From Paracoccus haematequi (GTDB taxonomy: Bacteria > Pseudomonadota > Alphaproteobacteria > Rhodobacterales > Rhodobacteraceae): DNA of 64,000 bases. Position numbers and translations under genes: made by a program. The notes beneath the pieces are model-generated. The model was not told the DNA's origin. It saw nothing but the letters and a program-made list of their open reading frames with translations, and did not search any database. Where the stretch lies: assembly GCA_945881965.1 (NCBI GenBank), contig CAMCVS010000005.1, forward strand, positions 1-64,000, in the 5' to 3' direction. This document shows positions 8,358 through 17,170 of the stretch, piece by piece; position 1 is the stretch's first letter; each line of letters opens with the position of its first letter.

Positions 8358-9680
8358 TCATCTCCTGGGTTGACGTTTGATTTGGATTTCGGCGGCGGAC
8401 AGCGCGTCTTGCGCGCGCAGCCATGCGGCAGAGCCGCGCGGCAACAGCCCGCTGGCGCGTTCGGCGTTGATACGGGCGTCCTTGGGGCGGCCCAGCAGCA
8501 GATAGCGTTCAGCGGTCACAAGCGACGCTTCACCGGGGCGGTTCAGCTGCGCATAGGCCGTGGCCAGATCGCGCAACGCGGGCGGATTGCTGGCATCGCG
8601 GGTCATGGCGCGTTCCAGTGTGGCCACCGCCGCCGCGGGCTTGCCCGCCACCAGTTGCGCGCGTCCCAATCCGGCCAGCACCTGCGCATCCTGCGGGGCC
8701 AGTTGCGCGGCGCGCGCAAAGGCCGCCACGGCGGCGGGGGCGGCGCGCCCTTCGAGCAATATCTGGCCTTTCAGGTCATGCAGATAGGGGTCATCCGGGC
8801 GCAGCGCGATGGCGCGGTCGATGGCCTCACGCGCGCGGGCCGCATCGGGGGTGCGGTGCCAGGCCACGGCCTGACGCAGCAATGTGACCTCGTCGGTGCC
8901 CCATGCGCGCCCGGTCAGGCGCAGCGTGGCCGACGGCGCCTGCGTGAACGCCTGCAACTTGCCCTTGGCGCGGGCGAACCAATAGGCCGCCTCTGGGGCC
9001 GACGGGGTCGGCGTGACACCTGCCCCCTGTGCCTCGATGGCGCGCAGACGGTCGCGGCTGAGCGGATGGGTCAGGGTGTAGGGATCGGCGCGTTCCGCCA
9101 TCAACAGTTCCTGGTTCTTGAACAGCGCCAGCACCTCGACATAGCCCGCCAGATCGACACCCGACGCGCGCATGTAGCGCAGCGCCGCCGCGTCCGCCGC
9201 ACTTTCCTCGGCGCGGGTGTGGCCGAACAGCCGCCGCTGCGCCGATGATCCGATCCCAAGCGCGACCCCGATCGCCGCCTTGCCGTCCACGCCCGACGCT
9301 GCCGCCGCAAGCGCCAGCCCCGCCCCGATTGCGGCCACGGACCCGGCGGTGCGGATATTGTCCAGCCGCCGCGTCAGATGGCCGTTGGCGATATGCGCCG
9401 CCTCGTGCGCCAGCACGGCCTGCAATTGTTCGGGCCGGGTCAGCCGCAGCAGCAGCCCGGAATGGATGAAGATATGCGCGCGGTCGATGACAAAGGCGTT
9501 CATCCGGCTGTCCTGAATGACCAGCACCTTGATCTGGTCGGCGGGTAGACCGGCGGCGCGCAGGACAGGGCGCGCCAATTGCCCCAGCGCATGTTCGATA
9601 TCGCCGTCACGGATCAGCGATTGCGCGCCCGCAGGCAGCGCAAGGCAAAACGTGATGAGGATGGCAAACAGCCTGCGCAT
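8358..9680 (-). CDS. Periplasmic M48 metalloprotease with TPR repeats (BepA/YfgC-like)
   Basis: A 440-aa exported zinc protease. Signal peptide 1-19, then the M48 domain with HEAAH at 92-96 and the downstream third-ligand glutamate region (RAEESAADAAALRYM). A C-terminal TPR region (about 270-420) contains repeated segments such as IALRPDDPYLHDLKGQILL. In E. coli, BepA with this architecture monitors LptD and other outer-membrane protein assembly, which fits the nearby lpt genes and Dsb proteins; functional equivalence is inference. The start at 9680 gives the signal peptide. It is the first gene of a three-gene minus-strand run with the two thioredoxin-fold proteins and is divergent from the aminotransferase gene. 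Confidence 0.88.
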   Translation of the reverse strand: MRRLFAILITFCLALPAGAQSLIRDGDIEHALGQLARPVLRAAGLPADQIKVLVIQDSRMNAFVIDRAHIFIHSGLLLRLTRPEQLQAVLAHEAAHIANGHLTRRLDNIRTAGSVAAIGAGLALAAAASGVDGKAAIGVALGIGSSAQRRLFGHTRAEESAADAAALRYMRASGVDLAGYVEVLALFKNQELLMAERADPYTLTHPLSRDRLRAIEAQGAGVTPTPSAPEAAYWFARAKGKLQAFTQAPSATLRLTGRAWGTDEVTLLRQAVAWHRTPDAARAREAIDRAIALRPDDPYLHDLKGQILLEGRAAPAAVAAFARAAQLAPQDAQVLAGLGRAQLVAGKPAAAVATLERAMTRDASNPPALRDLATAYAQLNRPGEASLVTAERYLLLGRPKDARINAERASGLLPRGSAAWLRAQDALSAAEIQIKRQPRR

Positions 9681-9744
9681 TGACGCCCCGAGGGAACCCT
9701 GAAATTGAACAGGGAAACCATGAGCGAGCAGAACGGGGGTTGCA

Positions 9745-10905
9745 ATGCGCAAGGCGCGGCGGGGGCAGGTCGATCCCTTCATTGTGATGGACGTGATGGA
9801 GGCGGCGCGCGCGCTGGAAGCGGGCGGTCGGCGCATCATTCACATGGAAGTGGGCCAGCCCGGCACACCTGCGCCCGAGGCCGCGCGCGCGGCGTTGGTG
9901 CATGCGATGGCAGAGGAGTCGCTGGGATATACCGTGGCGCTTGGCCTGCCTGCGCTGCGCGCGCGGATTGCGCGGATGTATGGTGACCGGCATGGCGTGG
10001 ACCTTGATCCGGGCCGCGTCGTGGTCACGTCTGGGTCATCGGCGGCGTTCATCCTCGCGTTCACGGCGCTGTTTGATGCAGGCAGTCGCGTCGGCATCGG
10101 CGCGCCGGGATACCCCAGCTATCGCCAGATCCTGCGCGCGCTGGACCTGAACGCGGTCGATATCCCGGCGCGGGCCGAGGCGCGGTATCAGGTACAGGTG
10201 GCGGATTTGGCGGGGCAGGATTTGCAGGGCCTGCTGATGGCCTCGCCTGCCAATCCCACCGGCACCATGCTGTCGCGCGATGATCTGGCGCGGCTCATGG
10301 GGTGGGCGCGCGACACAGGCGCGGCCTTCATTTCCGACGAGATTTACCACGGCATCACATACGGCACCCGCGCGGTCAGCGCGCTGGAATTGGGCGATGA
10401 TTGCTATGTCATCAACTCGTTCTCGAAATACTGGTCGATGACGGGGTGGCGCGTCGGCTGGATGGTGGTGCCCGAAGATCACGTCCGCATGGTGGAACGG
10501 CTGGCGCAGAACCTGTTCATCTGCCCGTCTCATGCCGCACAGGTCACGGCCTTGGCGGCGATGGATTGCGATGCGGAATTGCAAGACAACCTTGCGGTCT
10601 ATGCTGCCAACCGTGCGCTGATGCTGGAGGCGCTGCCGCCGATGGGGTTCGACCGAATCGCGCCTCCGGATGGGGCGTTCTATATCTATGCCGATGTGCG
10701 GCACCTGACCGATGACAGCCGCGCCTTTGCCGCGCAGATTCTGCAAGAGGCGGGGGTGGCGGTGACACCGGGGCTGGATTTCGACCCTGAACGCGGGGCG
10801 GGCACCTTGCGGTTTTCCTATGCGCGCGCGACCGGGGACATCATCGAGGGGCTGGCGCGGCTGGCGGCGTTCATGGCGGATTATCAGGGACGGCGTCACG
10901 GCTGA
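9745..10905 (+). CDS. PLP-dependent class I/II aminotransferase
   Basis: Cytosolic aminotransferase of the aspartate-aminotransferase superfamily (386 aa). Visible motifs: the N-terminal HMEVGQPGTPAPE, the ANPTGTM substrate loop, the PLP-binding aspartate and tyrosine region (ISDEIYHG) and SFSKYWSMTGWRVGW with Lys228 as the Schiff-base lysine. The C-terminal arginine region is RFSYARA. The exact amino-acid substrate cannot be read from sequence. The ATG at 9745 follows a GGGGG ribosome site. It lies upstream of the amidase and PBP1A genes in the same direction with a 65-bp gap, but no pathway link is obvious. Confidence 0.85.
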   Translation: MRKARRGQVDPFIVMDVMEAARALEAGGRRIIHMEVGQPGTPAPEAARAALVHAMAEESLGYTVALGLPALRARIARMYGDRHGVDLDPGRVVVTSGSSAAFILAFTALFDAGSRVGIGAPGYPSYRQILRALDLNAVDIPARAEARYQVQVADLAGQDLQGLLMASPANPTGTMLSRDDLARLMGWARDTGAAFISDEIYHGITYGTRAVSALELGDDCYVINSFSKYWSMTGWRVGWMVVPEDHVRMVERLAQNLFICPSHAAQVTALAAMDCDAELQDNLAVYAANRALMLEALPPMGFDRIAPPDGAFYIYADVRHLTDDSRAFAAQILQEAGVAVTPGLDFDPERGAGTLRFSYARATGDIIEGLARLAAFMADYQGRRHG

Positions 10906-10970
10906 CACACAGGGGGTGGTGCATTCTGTCGCGAAACGCGCTAGGATTAGCGGATACCCATGAGGCCCCC

Positions 10971-12173
10971 ATGATCCGTCTGTTGATCCTTCTCGCGCTG
11001 GCGCTGTTGCCGTTCCGTGCTTTGGCGGAATTTGGCGCGCTGGCGCGCATCGACGGGGCTGCCTCACTGACCGATCAACGCGGACAGGTGGTTCTGGAGT
11101 TTGGCCTGTCGCAAGGCGTGCCATGGCGGGTGTTCACGCTGGATGCGCCGCAGCGCGTGGTGCTGGATTTCCGGGAGGTGGATTTCACCGCCCTGCCGCG
11201 CGATTTCGACCAAAGCGCGGGTGTCGCGTCGGTGCGCACCGGGCCGTTTCAACCCGGCTGGACGCGGATGGTGCTGGAACTGACAGCACCGATGGCGGTG
11301 CAAGAGGCGGGGCTGCGCGTGGCGCAGGACAGCGGGCGGGCGGCGCTGCGGCTGGTGCTGGTGCCCACAGAGACGTCTGCCTTTGCCGCCACCGCCGGTG
11401 CGCCGCGCGATCCGCGCTGGGATTTGCCTGCGCCCGCGCTGGTGGCGCCCGCGCCTCGCGCCTCGGATGCGCCGCTGCTGGTTGTGCTGGACCCCGGCCA
11501 TGGCGGCATTGACCCCGGCGCAGAACGTGACGGGCATACGGAAAAGGCGCTGATGCTGACCTTTGCGCAGGAACTGGCCGAGGAATTGCGCCGCTCGGAC
11601 CGGTTCGAGGTGGTGCTGACGCGCACGGACGACCGCTTTGTCGCGCTGGAACAGCGGGTGGCGATTGCCCATGCCGTCAAGGCCGACCTGTTCCTGTCGC
11701 TGCATGCCGACGCGCTGTCCGAAGGGCAGGCGACCGGGGCCGCGTTGCATCTGTTGTCCGAGAGCGCGAGTGACGAGGCGACGGCGCTGCTGGCGGAACG
11801 GCATGACCGCGATTCGCTGCTGTCGGGGGTCGATCTGCGCGGGCAGGATGATCAGGTCGCCGCCGTGCTGATGGATCTGGCCCGCGCCGAGACGACACCG
11901 CGCGCCGAAGCGATGGCGCAGGCGCTGATTGCGGCAATCAGGGACGCGGACCTGCCGGTCAACCGCAAACCGCTGCGGCGCGGCGCGTTTTCCGTGCTGA
12001 AGGCGGCGGATATCCCGTCTCTGCTGATCGAGGTGGGGTTCCTGTCCAGCCCGCGCGATCTGGCTAACCTGATTGATCCCGCGTTCCGCGCCCGCATGGC
12101 GGTGGCGCTGCGGCAGGGGCTGGAGGCGTGGATCGAAACCGACGCCGCCCGCGCCGGTTTGGTGCGGCAATGA
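10971..12173 (+). CDS. N-acetylmuramoyl-L-alanine amidase (AmiC type: AMIN + Amidase_3)
   Basis: Periplasmic zinc amidase that cleaves peptide stems from glycan strands during cell separation. The protein has 400 aa: signal peptide 1-19, an AMIN domain (about 25-130) that targets septal peptidoglycan, a Pro/Ala-rich linker and an Amidase_3 domain from about 170. Zinc-binding and catalytic residues are seen in LDPGHGG (His177), HTEKALML, LHADAL and LIEVGFLSS. It lies 95 bp upstream of the PBP1A gene in the same direction, so synthesis and hydrolysis of the wall may share a transcript. Confidence 0.92.
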   Translation: MIRLLILLALALLPFRALAEFGALARIDGAASLTDQRGQVVLEFGLSQGVPWRVFTLDAPQRVVLDFREVDFTALPRDFDQSAGVASVRTGPFQPGWTRMVLELTAPMAVQEAGLRVAQDSGRAALRLVLVPTETSAFAATAGAPRDPRWDLPAPALVAPAPRASDAPLLVVLDPGHGGIDPGAERDGHTEKALMLTFAQELAEELRRSDRFEVVLTRTDDRFVALEQRVAIAHAVKADLFLSLHADALSEGQATGAALHLLSESASDEATALLAERHDRDSLLSGVDLRGQDDQVAAVLMDLARAETTPRAEAMAQALIAAIRDADLPVNRKPLRRGAFSVLKAADIPSLLIEVGFLSSPRDLANLIDPAFRARMAVALRQGLEAWIETDAARAGLVRQ

Positions 12174-12267
12174 CCACATTCCCCCGGACCCGCCGATGCG
12201 CCAATCGTGTTTTGACCCTTGGGCGCCGCCATAGTAGGGACGGGAGCAACTACAGAAAGGCGGGCCC

Positions 12268-14823
12268 GTGCTTCGTTTCGTGATGTCCATGCTGGGGGGG
12301 CTGTTCACCCTCGTGACGATGGGATTGTTCGCCGCGGCCCTGTCGATCGGGGCGGTGTTCTATATCTATGGTCGCGACCTGCCCAGCTATGAAAGCCTTG
12401 CGCAATATTCGCCCAAGACCATCAGCCGGATCTATTCCGGGTCGGGCCAGATCATCGACGAATTCGCGGTAGAGCGGCGGCTGTTCACCCCGGTCGAGGA
12501 AATCCCCGATCTGGTCAAAAACGCCTTTATCGCGGCGGAGGACCAGAATTTCCGCACCCATCCGGGTGTCGATATCAAAGGCGTGGTGTCGGCGGTCTGG
12601 GATGCGGCGGCGTCTGGGGGCGACAAGCTGCGCGGGGCCTCGACGATCCCGATGCAGGTGATGAAGAATTTCCTGCTGGACGGCTCGCGCAGCGCCGAAC
12701 GCAAGGTGCGCGAGATGCTTTTAGCGGTGCGCGCCGTGGCCAGCCTTGGGCGCGATCACATTCTGGAACTCTATCTGAACGAGATTTTTCTGGGCCAGAA
12801 CGCCTATGGCGTCGCTGCCGCCGCGCAGACCTATTTCAACAAATCGCTGGACGAGTTGACGGCGGGAGAGGCCGCTTATCTGGCGGCGCTGCCCAAGCAA
12901 CCGTCCGACCTGCACCCGGTGCGGAACTATGATTATGCTATGGACCGGCGCAACTATGTGCTGGGGCGGTTGCTGGAGGATGGCTATATCACCCGCACCA
13001 CCTATGAGGCGGAACGCGCGCTGCCGCTGAACACGGTGCAATCCGGCGCGTTTGACAGTTTCCGGTCCACCGTGCCGCCGCGCGACTATTTCTCGGATGA
13101 AATCCGGCGGCAGTTGTCCGTGCGCTATTCCGAAGAAGAATTCTTTTCCGGTGGCCTGTCGATCCGCGCCACCATTGATCCCGAAATGCAAGTGGACGCC
13201 GCCGTCGCGCTGCGCCGCGCGCTGGAAAAATTCGACCGTGGCACCGGGGTCTGGCGCGGGACACGGATCAAGCTGGCCGAAGATGTGCTGGGTCAGGAAA
13301 CAGCGTGGCGCGATGCGCTGGCCAAGACCGAAATGGCGCGCGATATCCTGCTGGAAGCGCCGTGGTATCCGGCGGTGGTGCTGGGCTTTGGCGAGGCAGG
13401 CGCGCGGATCGGCATCGAGGGCTTTGCCGATGACGCGGACGGCCACTGGATCACCGCAAAGGACGTGCAATGGGCGCGCAAACGGCTGGCGGATGGCAAG
13501 CTGGGCAAGAAGGCCACCCGCCCCGAAGACCTGCTGGAGTTGGGCGACGTGGTCTATGTCCGTGCCATGACGGACGACAAGACCGGGCAGTTCATCCGCT
13601 GGACCCTGCGGCAGGTGCCCGAGGTGCAGGGCGGGTTCATGGCGATGGACGTGAACACCGGCCGCGTGATCGCGATGCAGGGCGGGTTCAGCTATCAGCA
13701 TTCGGTGTTCAACCGCGCCACGCAGGCACGCCGCCAGCCGGGGTCGTCGTTCAAGCCCTTTGTCTATGCCGCAGCGCTCGACAGTGGTTACACCCCCGCC
13801 ACAATCGTGATCGACGCGCCCATCGAGGTGGACACGCCACAGGGGTTGTGGAAACCGCAGAACGCGTCCGACAAGTTCTATGGCCCGACCCCGATGCGGA
13901 CCGGGATCGAACAGTCACGGAACCTGATGACGGTGCGGTTGGCGCAAGAGGTCGGCATGGATGTGGTCGCGCGCTATGCCGAACGCTTTGGCGTCTATGA
14001 CCGGATGAACCCGTTCCTGGCCAACTCGCTGGGGGCCGAGGAAACCACGCTGTATCGCATGGTCGCGGCCTATGCGATGTTCGCCAACGGCGGCGAGCGG
14101 GTGGAGCCCACGCTGGTGGACCGGATTCAGGACCGCAACGGCCAGACGATCTATCGCCATGACAAGCGCGTCTGCGTCGATTGCGCGGATGCCAATCTGG
14201 ACCCGGCGCGCGCGCCGCGCATTGCGTCAAACCGCGAGCGGGTGATGGATGCGGTGACCGCCTATCAGTTGACCTCGATGATGGCGGGTGTGGTCGAACG
14301 CGGCACGGCGCGCGGTGCGATCAACCTGCCGGTGCCCGTGGCGGGCAAGACCGGCACCACCAATGACGCGCTGGATGTGTGGTTCGTGGGGTTCACCAAT
14401 TCTATCGTGGCGGGCTGTTACATCGGCTATGACACGCCGCAATCCATGGGCGACGGCGCATCGGGCGGCGGGGTCTGCGGCCCGGTGTTTCAGGAATTCA
14501 TGCTGGAGGCGACCAAGAAATACGGTGGGGGCCGGTTCCGCATCCCGGCAGGCGGCGAATTCATCAAGATCGACCGTTTCACCGGCGCGCGGCTGTCGGA
14601 CACTGCCACCGGCGATCATGTCGTGGCCGAGTTTTTCCGCGAGGGCGAAGAGCCGATCTTTGGCGTGACCTTTGACGGCGGCTTTGCGATGGGGGCGAAC
14701 CTGCCGCTGGTCGAGGAAGTCAGCGGGCGGACCGGCAAACAGGTCGTCACCTCGACCGGCAAGAAGGCGGTGGTGGGACCAAAGGCCAGCTTTGGCGCGC
14801 TGTCATCAGGCGGGCTCTACTAA
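12268..14823 (+). CDS. mrcA: Bifunctional penicillin-binding protein 1A
   Basis: Class A PBP (851 aa) that polymerises and cross-links peptidoglycan. An N-terminal transmembrane anchor (about 8-33) is followed by the GT51 glycosyltransferase with catalytic Glu91 in AAEDQNF and later motifs (GASTIPMQVMKNF, LELYLNEIFLGQ, AALPKQPS). A long linker/OB region of about 200 residues precedes the transpeptidase, with Ser493-S-F-Lys496, Ser550-R-Asn552 and KTGT at 694-697. The length fits alphaproteobacterial PBP1A. The amiC-type gene lies directly upstream. The 3' end overlaps the convergent DUF2189 gene by 18 bp. Confidence 0.93.
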   Translation: MLRFVMSMLGGLFTLVTMGLFAAALSIGAVFYIYGRDLPSYESLAQYSPKTISRIYSGSGQIIDEFAVERRLFTPVEEIPDLVKNAFIAAEDQNFRTHPGVDIKGVVSAVWDAAASGGDKLRGASTIPMQVMKNFLLDGSRSAERKVREMLLAVRAVASLGRDHILELYLNEIFLGQNAYGVAAAAQTYFNKSLDELTAGEAAYLAALPKQPSDLHPVRNYDYAMDRRNYVLGRLLEDGYITRTTYEAERALPLNTVQSGAFDSFRSTVPPRDYFSDEIRRQLSVRYSEEEFFSGGLSIRATIDPEMQVDAAVALRRALEKFDRGTGVWRGTRIKLAEDVLGQETAWRDALAKTEMARDILLEAPWYPAVVLGFGEAGARIGIEGFADDADGHWITAKDVQWARKRLADGKLGKKATRPEDLLELGDVVYVRAMTDDKTGQFIRWTLRQVPEVQGGFMAMDVNTGRVIAMQGGFSYQHSVFNRATQARRQPGSSFKPFVYAAALDSGYTPATIVIDAPIEVDTPQGLWKPQNASDKFYGPTPMRTGIEQSRNLMTVRLAQEVGMDVVARYAERFGVYDRMNPFLANSLGAEETTLYRMVAAYAMFANGGERVEPTLVDRIQDRNGQTIYRHDKRVCVDCADANLDPARAPRIASNRERVMDAVTAYQLTSMMAGVVERGTARGAINLPVPVAGKTGTTNDALDVWFVGFTNSIVAGCYIGYDTPQSMGDGASGGGVCGPVFQEFMLEATKKYGGGRFRIPAGGEFIKIDRFTGARLSDTATGDHVVAEFFREGEEPIFGVTFDGGFAMGANLPLVEEVSGRTGKQVVTSTGKKAVVGPKASFGALSSGGLY

Positions 14824-15609
14824 TTCCTCGACCGCGCCCTGTTCCGCAATCAGCCGGTACAGGTGCCATGTCGCATGCCCAAACAGCGGCAGGGTCAGGA
14901 ACAGCCCCAGAAACATCGGCACCATCGCCACAAACGTCAGCACCGCGATGAACAGCCCCCAGGCCAGCATCGGCGCGGGGTTCTGCACCACGGTCTGAAA
15001 GCTGGCGATCATGGCGGTGATGCAGTCCACCTCGCGGTCCAAAAGCATCGGCAACGAAATCACCATCGCCATATAGATCAACAGCGCAAAGGCCCCGCCG
15101 ACCACGCTGCCAAGTGTCAGCATCATCAGCCCGTTCGGCGTCAGATAGATCGCAAGGCTGGATGACACGTTGGTCATCACCGACAGCCCCATGAACAGCG
15201 CGAAAATCATGTGCCCGATAAAAAACCAGAACAGGAAGATGAACAGCACCAGCGCCGACATCATCGGCAATTGCCGCCGCCCCTGCAGGACGATGACGCC
15301 GAAGATGCCGATCAGGTGCAGCGGCTCATTGTTTTCCAGACGGCGGCTGACCTCATACAGCCCCACCGCCGCGAATGGCCCGACCAGCGGAAAGCCGACG
15401 GCGGCAAAGATCAGCCAATAGGTCTGTCCGGTGATCCAGGTGATCCAGGCCATGAACAGCCCCAGCGCGACATAGACGGCAGCAAAGATCAACCCGAACC
15501 CTGGCGCGCGGCGCATGTCGCGGGTGGCGCGGCGCAGTGCCTCACTGACCATCGGCAGCGTCACCGTGCCCAAGGGCGGCACGCCATGTGGCAAATCTGT
15601 GGTCATCAT
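14806..15609 (-). CDS. DUF2189 family integral membrane protein
   Basis: A 267-aa protein with about six hydrophobic segments (FGLIFAAVYVALGLFMAWI, YWLIFAAVGFPLVGPFAAVG, MMSALVLFIFLFWFFIGHMI, LMMLTLGSVVGGAFALLIYM, MLAWGLFIAVLTFVAMVPM and a short C-terminal one). The GLYEVSRRLE and GHATWHLYR sequences fit DUF2189, a family of unknown function. Tandem ATGs at 15609 and 15606 follow AAAGGGGG; the second has better spacing. It overlaps the PBP1A gene tail to tail. A transport or envelope role is only a guess. Confidence 0.8.
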   Translation of the reverse strand: MMTTDLPHGVPPLGTVTLPMVSEALRRATRDMRRAPGFGLIFAAVYVALGLFMAWITWITGQTYWLIFAAVGFPLVGPFAAVGLYEVSRRLENNEPLHLIGIFGVIVLQGRRQLPMMSALVLFIFLFWFFIGHMIFALFMGLSVMTNVSSSLAIYLTPNGLMMLTLGSVVGGAFALLIYMAMVISLPMLLDREVDCITAMIASFQTVVQNPAPMLAWGLFIAVLTFVAMVPMFLGLFLTLPLFGHATWHLYRLIAEQGAVEELVEPA

Positions 15610-15689
15610 TTTCCCCCTTTGGCCCATCAGGGTCAATCCATGCGCGTTTCGGAATATCTTGGCGCGCGGGATGGCGGGAAATCAAGCGG

Positions 15690-17102
15690 TCACAGCTTTG
15701 GCGGGCGGGTATTCGGCCAATCGGTCGCCTGATGCCAATGCTGCGCCAGTTCCAGCAGGCGGGCATCCGATCCGATGGGGCCGATGATCTGCAAGCCCAT
15801 CGGCAGGCCTGTTGCCCCGAACCCCGCAGGCACCGCCGTGACCGGCAGGCCGATCAGGGCGGCGGGGACCACGACCTCCATCCAGCGGTGATAGGTGTCC
15901 ATCGCGCGGTCCGCGATAGCTGGCGGGCTGACCCATTCGACCGGAAACGGCCAGACCTGCGCCGTGGGCAGGATCAGCGCGTCATTGGTTTCAAACAGCC
16001 GTGCCGCCGCCTGATACCAGCGTGACCGCGCTGCTGACAGCGCAAGGATTTGCGGCGCGGTCAGGGCCAGACCCGTTTCCACCTCCCACACCGCATGCGG
16101 TTTCAGCCCCGCGCGCTTGGCCGGATCGTGATAGAACACCCCCAGACGCGCCGCATTGGCAAACGCGCGCAGGCCCAGCCAGCTTTGCCAGATCTCATCT
16201 GCCGGGAAAGGCGCGGGCAGGGGGGTGACATGCGCGCCCAGTTCGGCCATCTGCGCCAGCGCCGCCTCGCAGGTCGCCATCACGCCCGGTTCCATCGGAT
16301 AGGCCCCGCCCCAATCGCCCAGCCATCCCAGCCGCGCCCCGCGCAGGTGTTCGCCCGGCGTCGGGATCAACGCGCCAGCATCGCGCGACAGCGGCACGCG
16401 GGGGTCACGACCCGCCTGCGTTTCCAAAAGCGCCGCCAGATCGCGGGGCGACCGCGCCATCGGGCCCAGCGTGGCCAGCGGGTGCATGAACACGTCGCCC
16501 ACCGGATCATTCGGCACCAGACCCCAGGTCGGGCGGTGGCCATAGACGTTGTTCCATCCGGCGGGATTGCGCAAGGACCCCATCATGTCGGACCCATCCG
16601 CGATGCAGACTTGGCGGGCGGCCAGCGCCACGCCCGCACCGCCCGACGACCCGCCCGCCGAGCGCTTCAGGTCATAGGGATTGCGCGTCGCGCCATGCAC
16701 CGGGTTGAAGGTGTGGCTGCCGAGGCCAAACTCCGGCGTGTTGGTCTTGCCGATGAACAGCGCGCCAGCACCCCGCATCCGCGCAATGACAAGATCATCG
16801 GCGGGGGCCACGAAATCCTTGAACAAGGGCGACCCCCATGACGTGCGCAGCCCCGCGACATTGGCCAGATCCTTGACCGCCACCGGAATACCATGCAGCC
16901 AGCCCTTGCGCGGGGTGACATCCGCCTGACGCGCCGCGTCCAGCAGCGTATCCGCGTCCGGCATCGCCACGATGGCATTGACCGCGCCGTTCGTGGCCGC
17001 GATCCGCGCCAGCGTCGCCTGCATCAGCTCGACCGCCGAAATCTCGCGCGCGTCCAGCGCCGCTGAAATCTCCAGCGCATCGCGGTTCAGGATATCGTCC
17101 AT
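15690..17102 (-). CDS. Amidase signature family enzyme
   Basis: A 470-aa amidohydrolase with the Ser-cisSer-Lys catalytic triad of the amidase signature fold. Lys77 is in IPVAVKDLANV, the Gly/Ser-rich loop AGGSSGGAG holds the cis-Ser (152/153), and the nucleophile is Ser176 in MMGSLRNPAGW. The gene stands alone and is not next to gatB or gatC, and the C-terminal part lacks GatA-specific features, so a free-standing amide hydrolase with an unknown substrate is more likely than the Glu-tRNA amidotransferase A subunit. The ATG at 17102 follows a GGGGCACC stretch. Confidence 0.88.
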   Translation of the reverse strand: MDDILNRDALEISAALDAREISAVELMQATLARIAATNGAVNAIVAMPDADTLLDAARQADVTPRKGWLHGIPVAVKDLANVAGLRTSWGSPLFKDFVAPADDLVIARMRGAGALFIGKTNTPEFGLGSHTFNPVHGATRNPYDLKRSAGGSSGGAGVALAARQVCIADGSDMMGSLRNPAGWNNVYGHRPTWGLVPNDPVGDVFMHPLATLGPMARSPRDLAALLETQAGRDPRVPLSRDAGALIPTPGEHLRGARLGWLGDWGGAYPMEPGVMATCEAALAQMAELGAHVTPLPAPFPADEIWQSWLGLRAFANAARLGVFYHDPAKRAGLKPHAVWEVETGLALTAPQILALSAARSRWYQAAARLFETNDALILPTAQVWPFPVEWVSPPAIADRAMDTYHRWMEVVVPAALIGLPVTAVPAGFGATGLPMGLQIIGPIGSDARLLELAQHWHQATDWPNTRPPKL

Positions 17103-17170
17103 GGTGCCCCCCGTTCTGCCGTCAGCCCGTTTTTTGCAGAGTGGGCGGGGCAGGGCGCGAGGGCAAGGGG

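Noticed and set aside
12212-12240. TTGACC upstream of PBP1A as a promoter
   Set aside because: No acceptable -10 sequence lies 16-18 bp downstream.
15690-17102. GatA, subunit A of Asp/Glu-tRNA amidotransferase
   Set aside because: gatB and gatC are absent nearby, and apart from the common amidase signature the sequence lacks GatA-like features.
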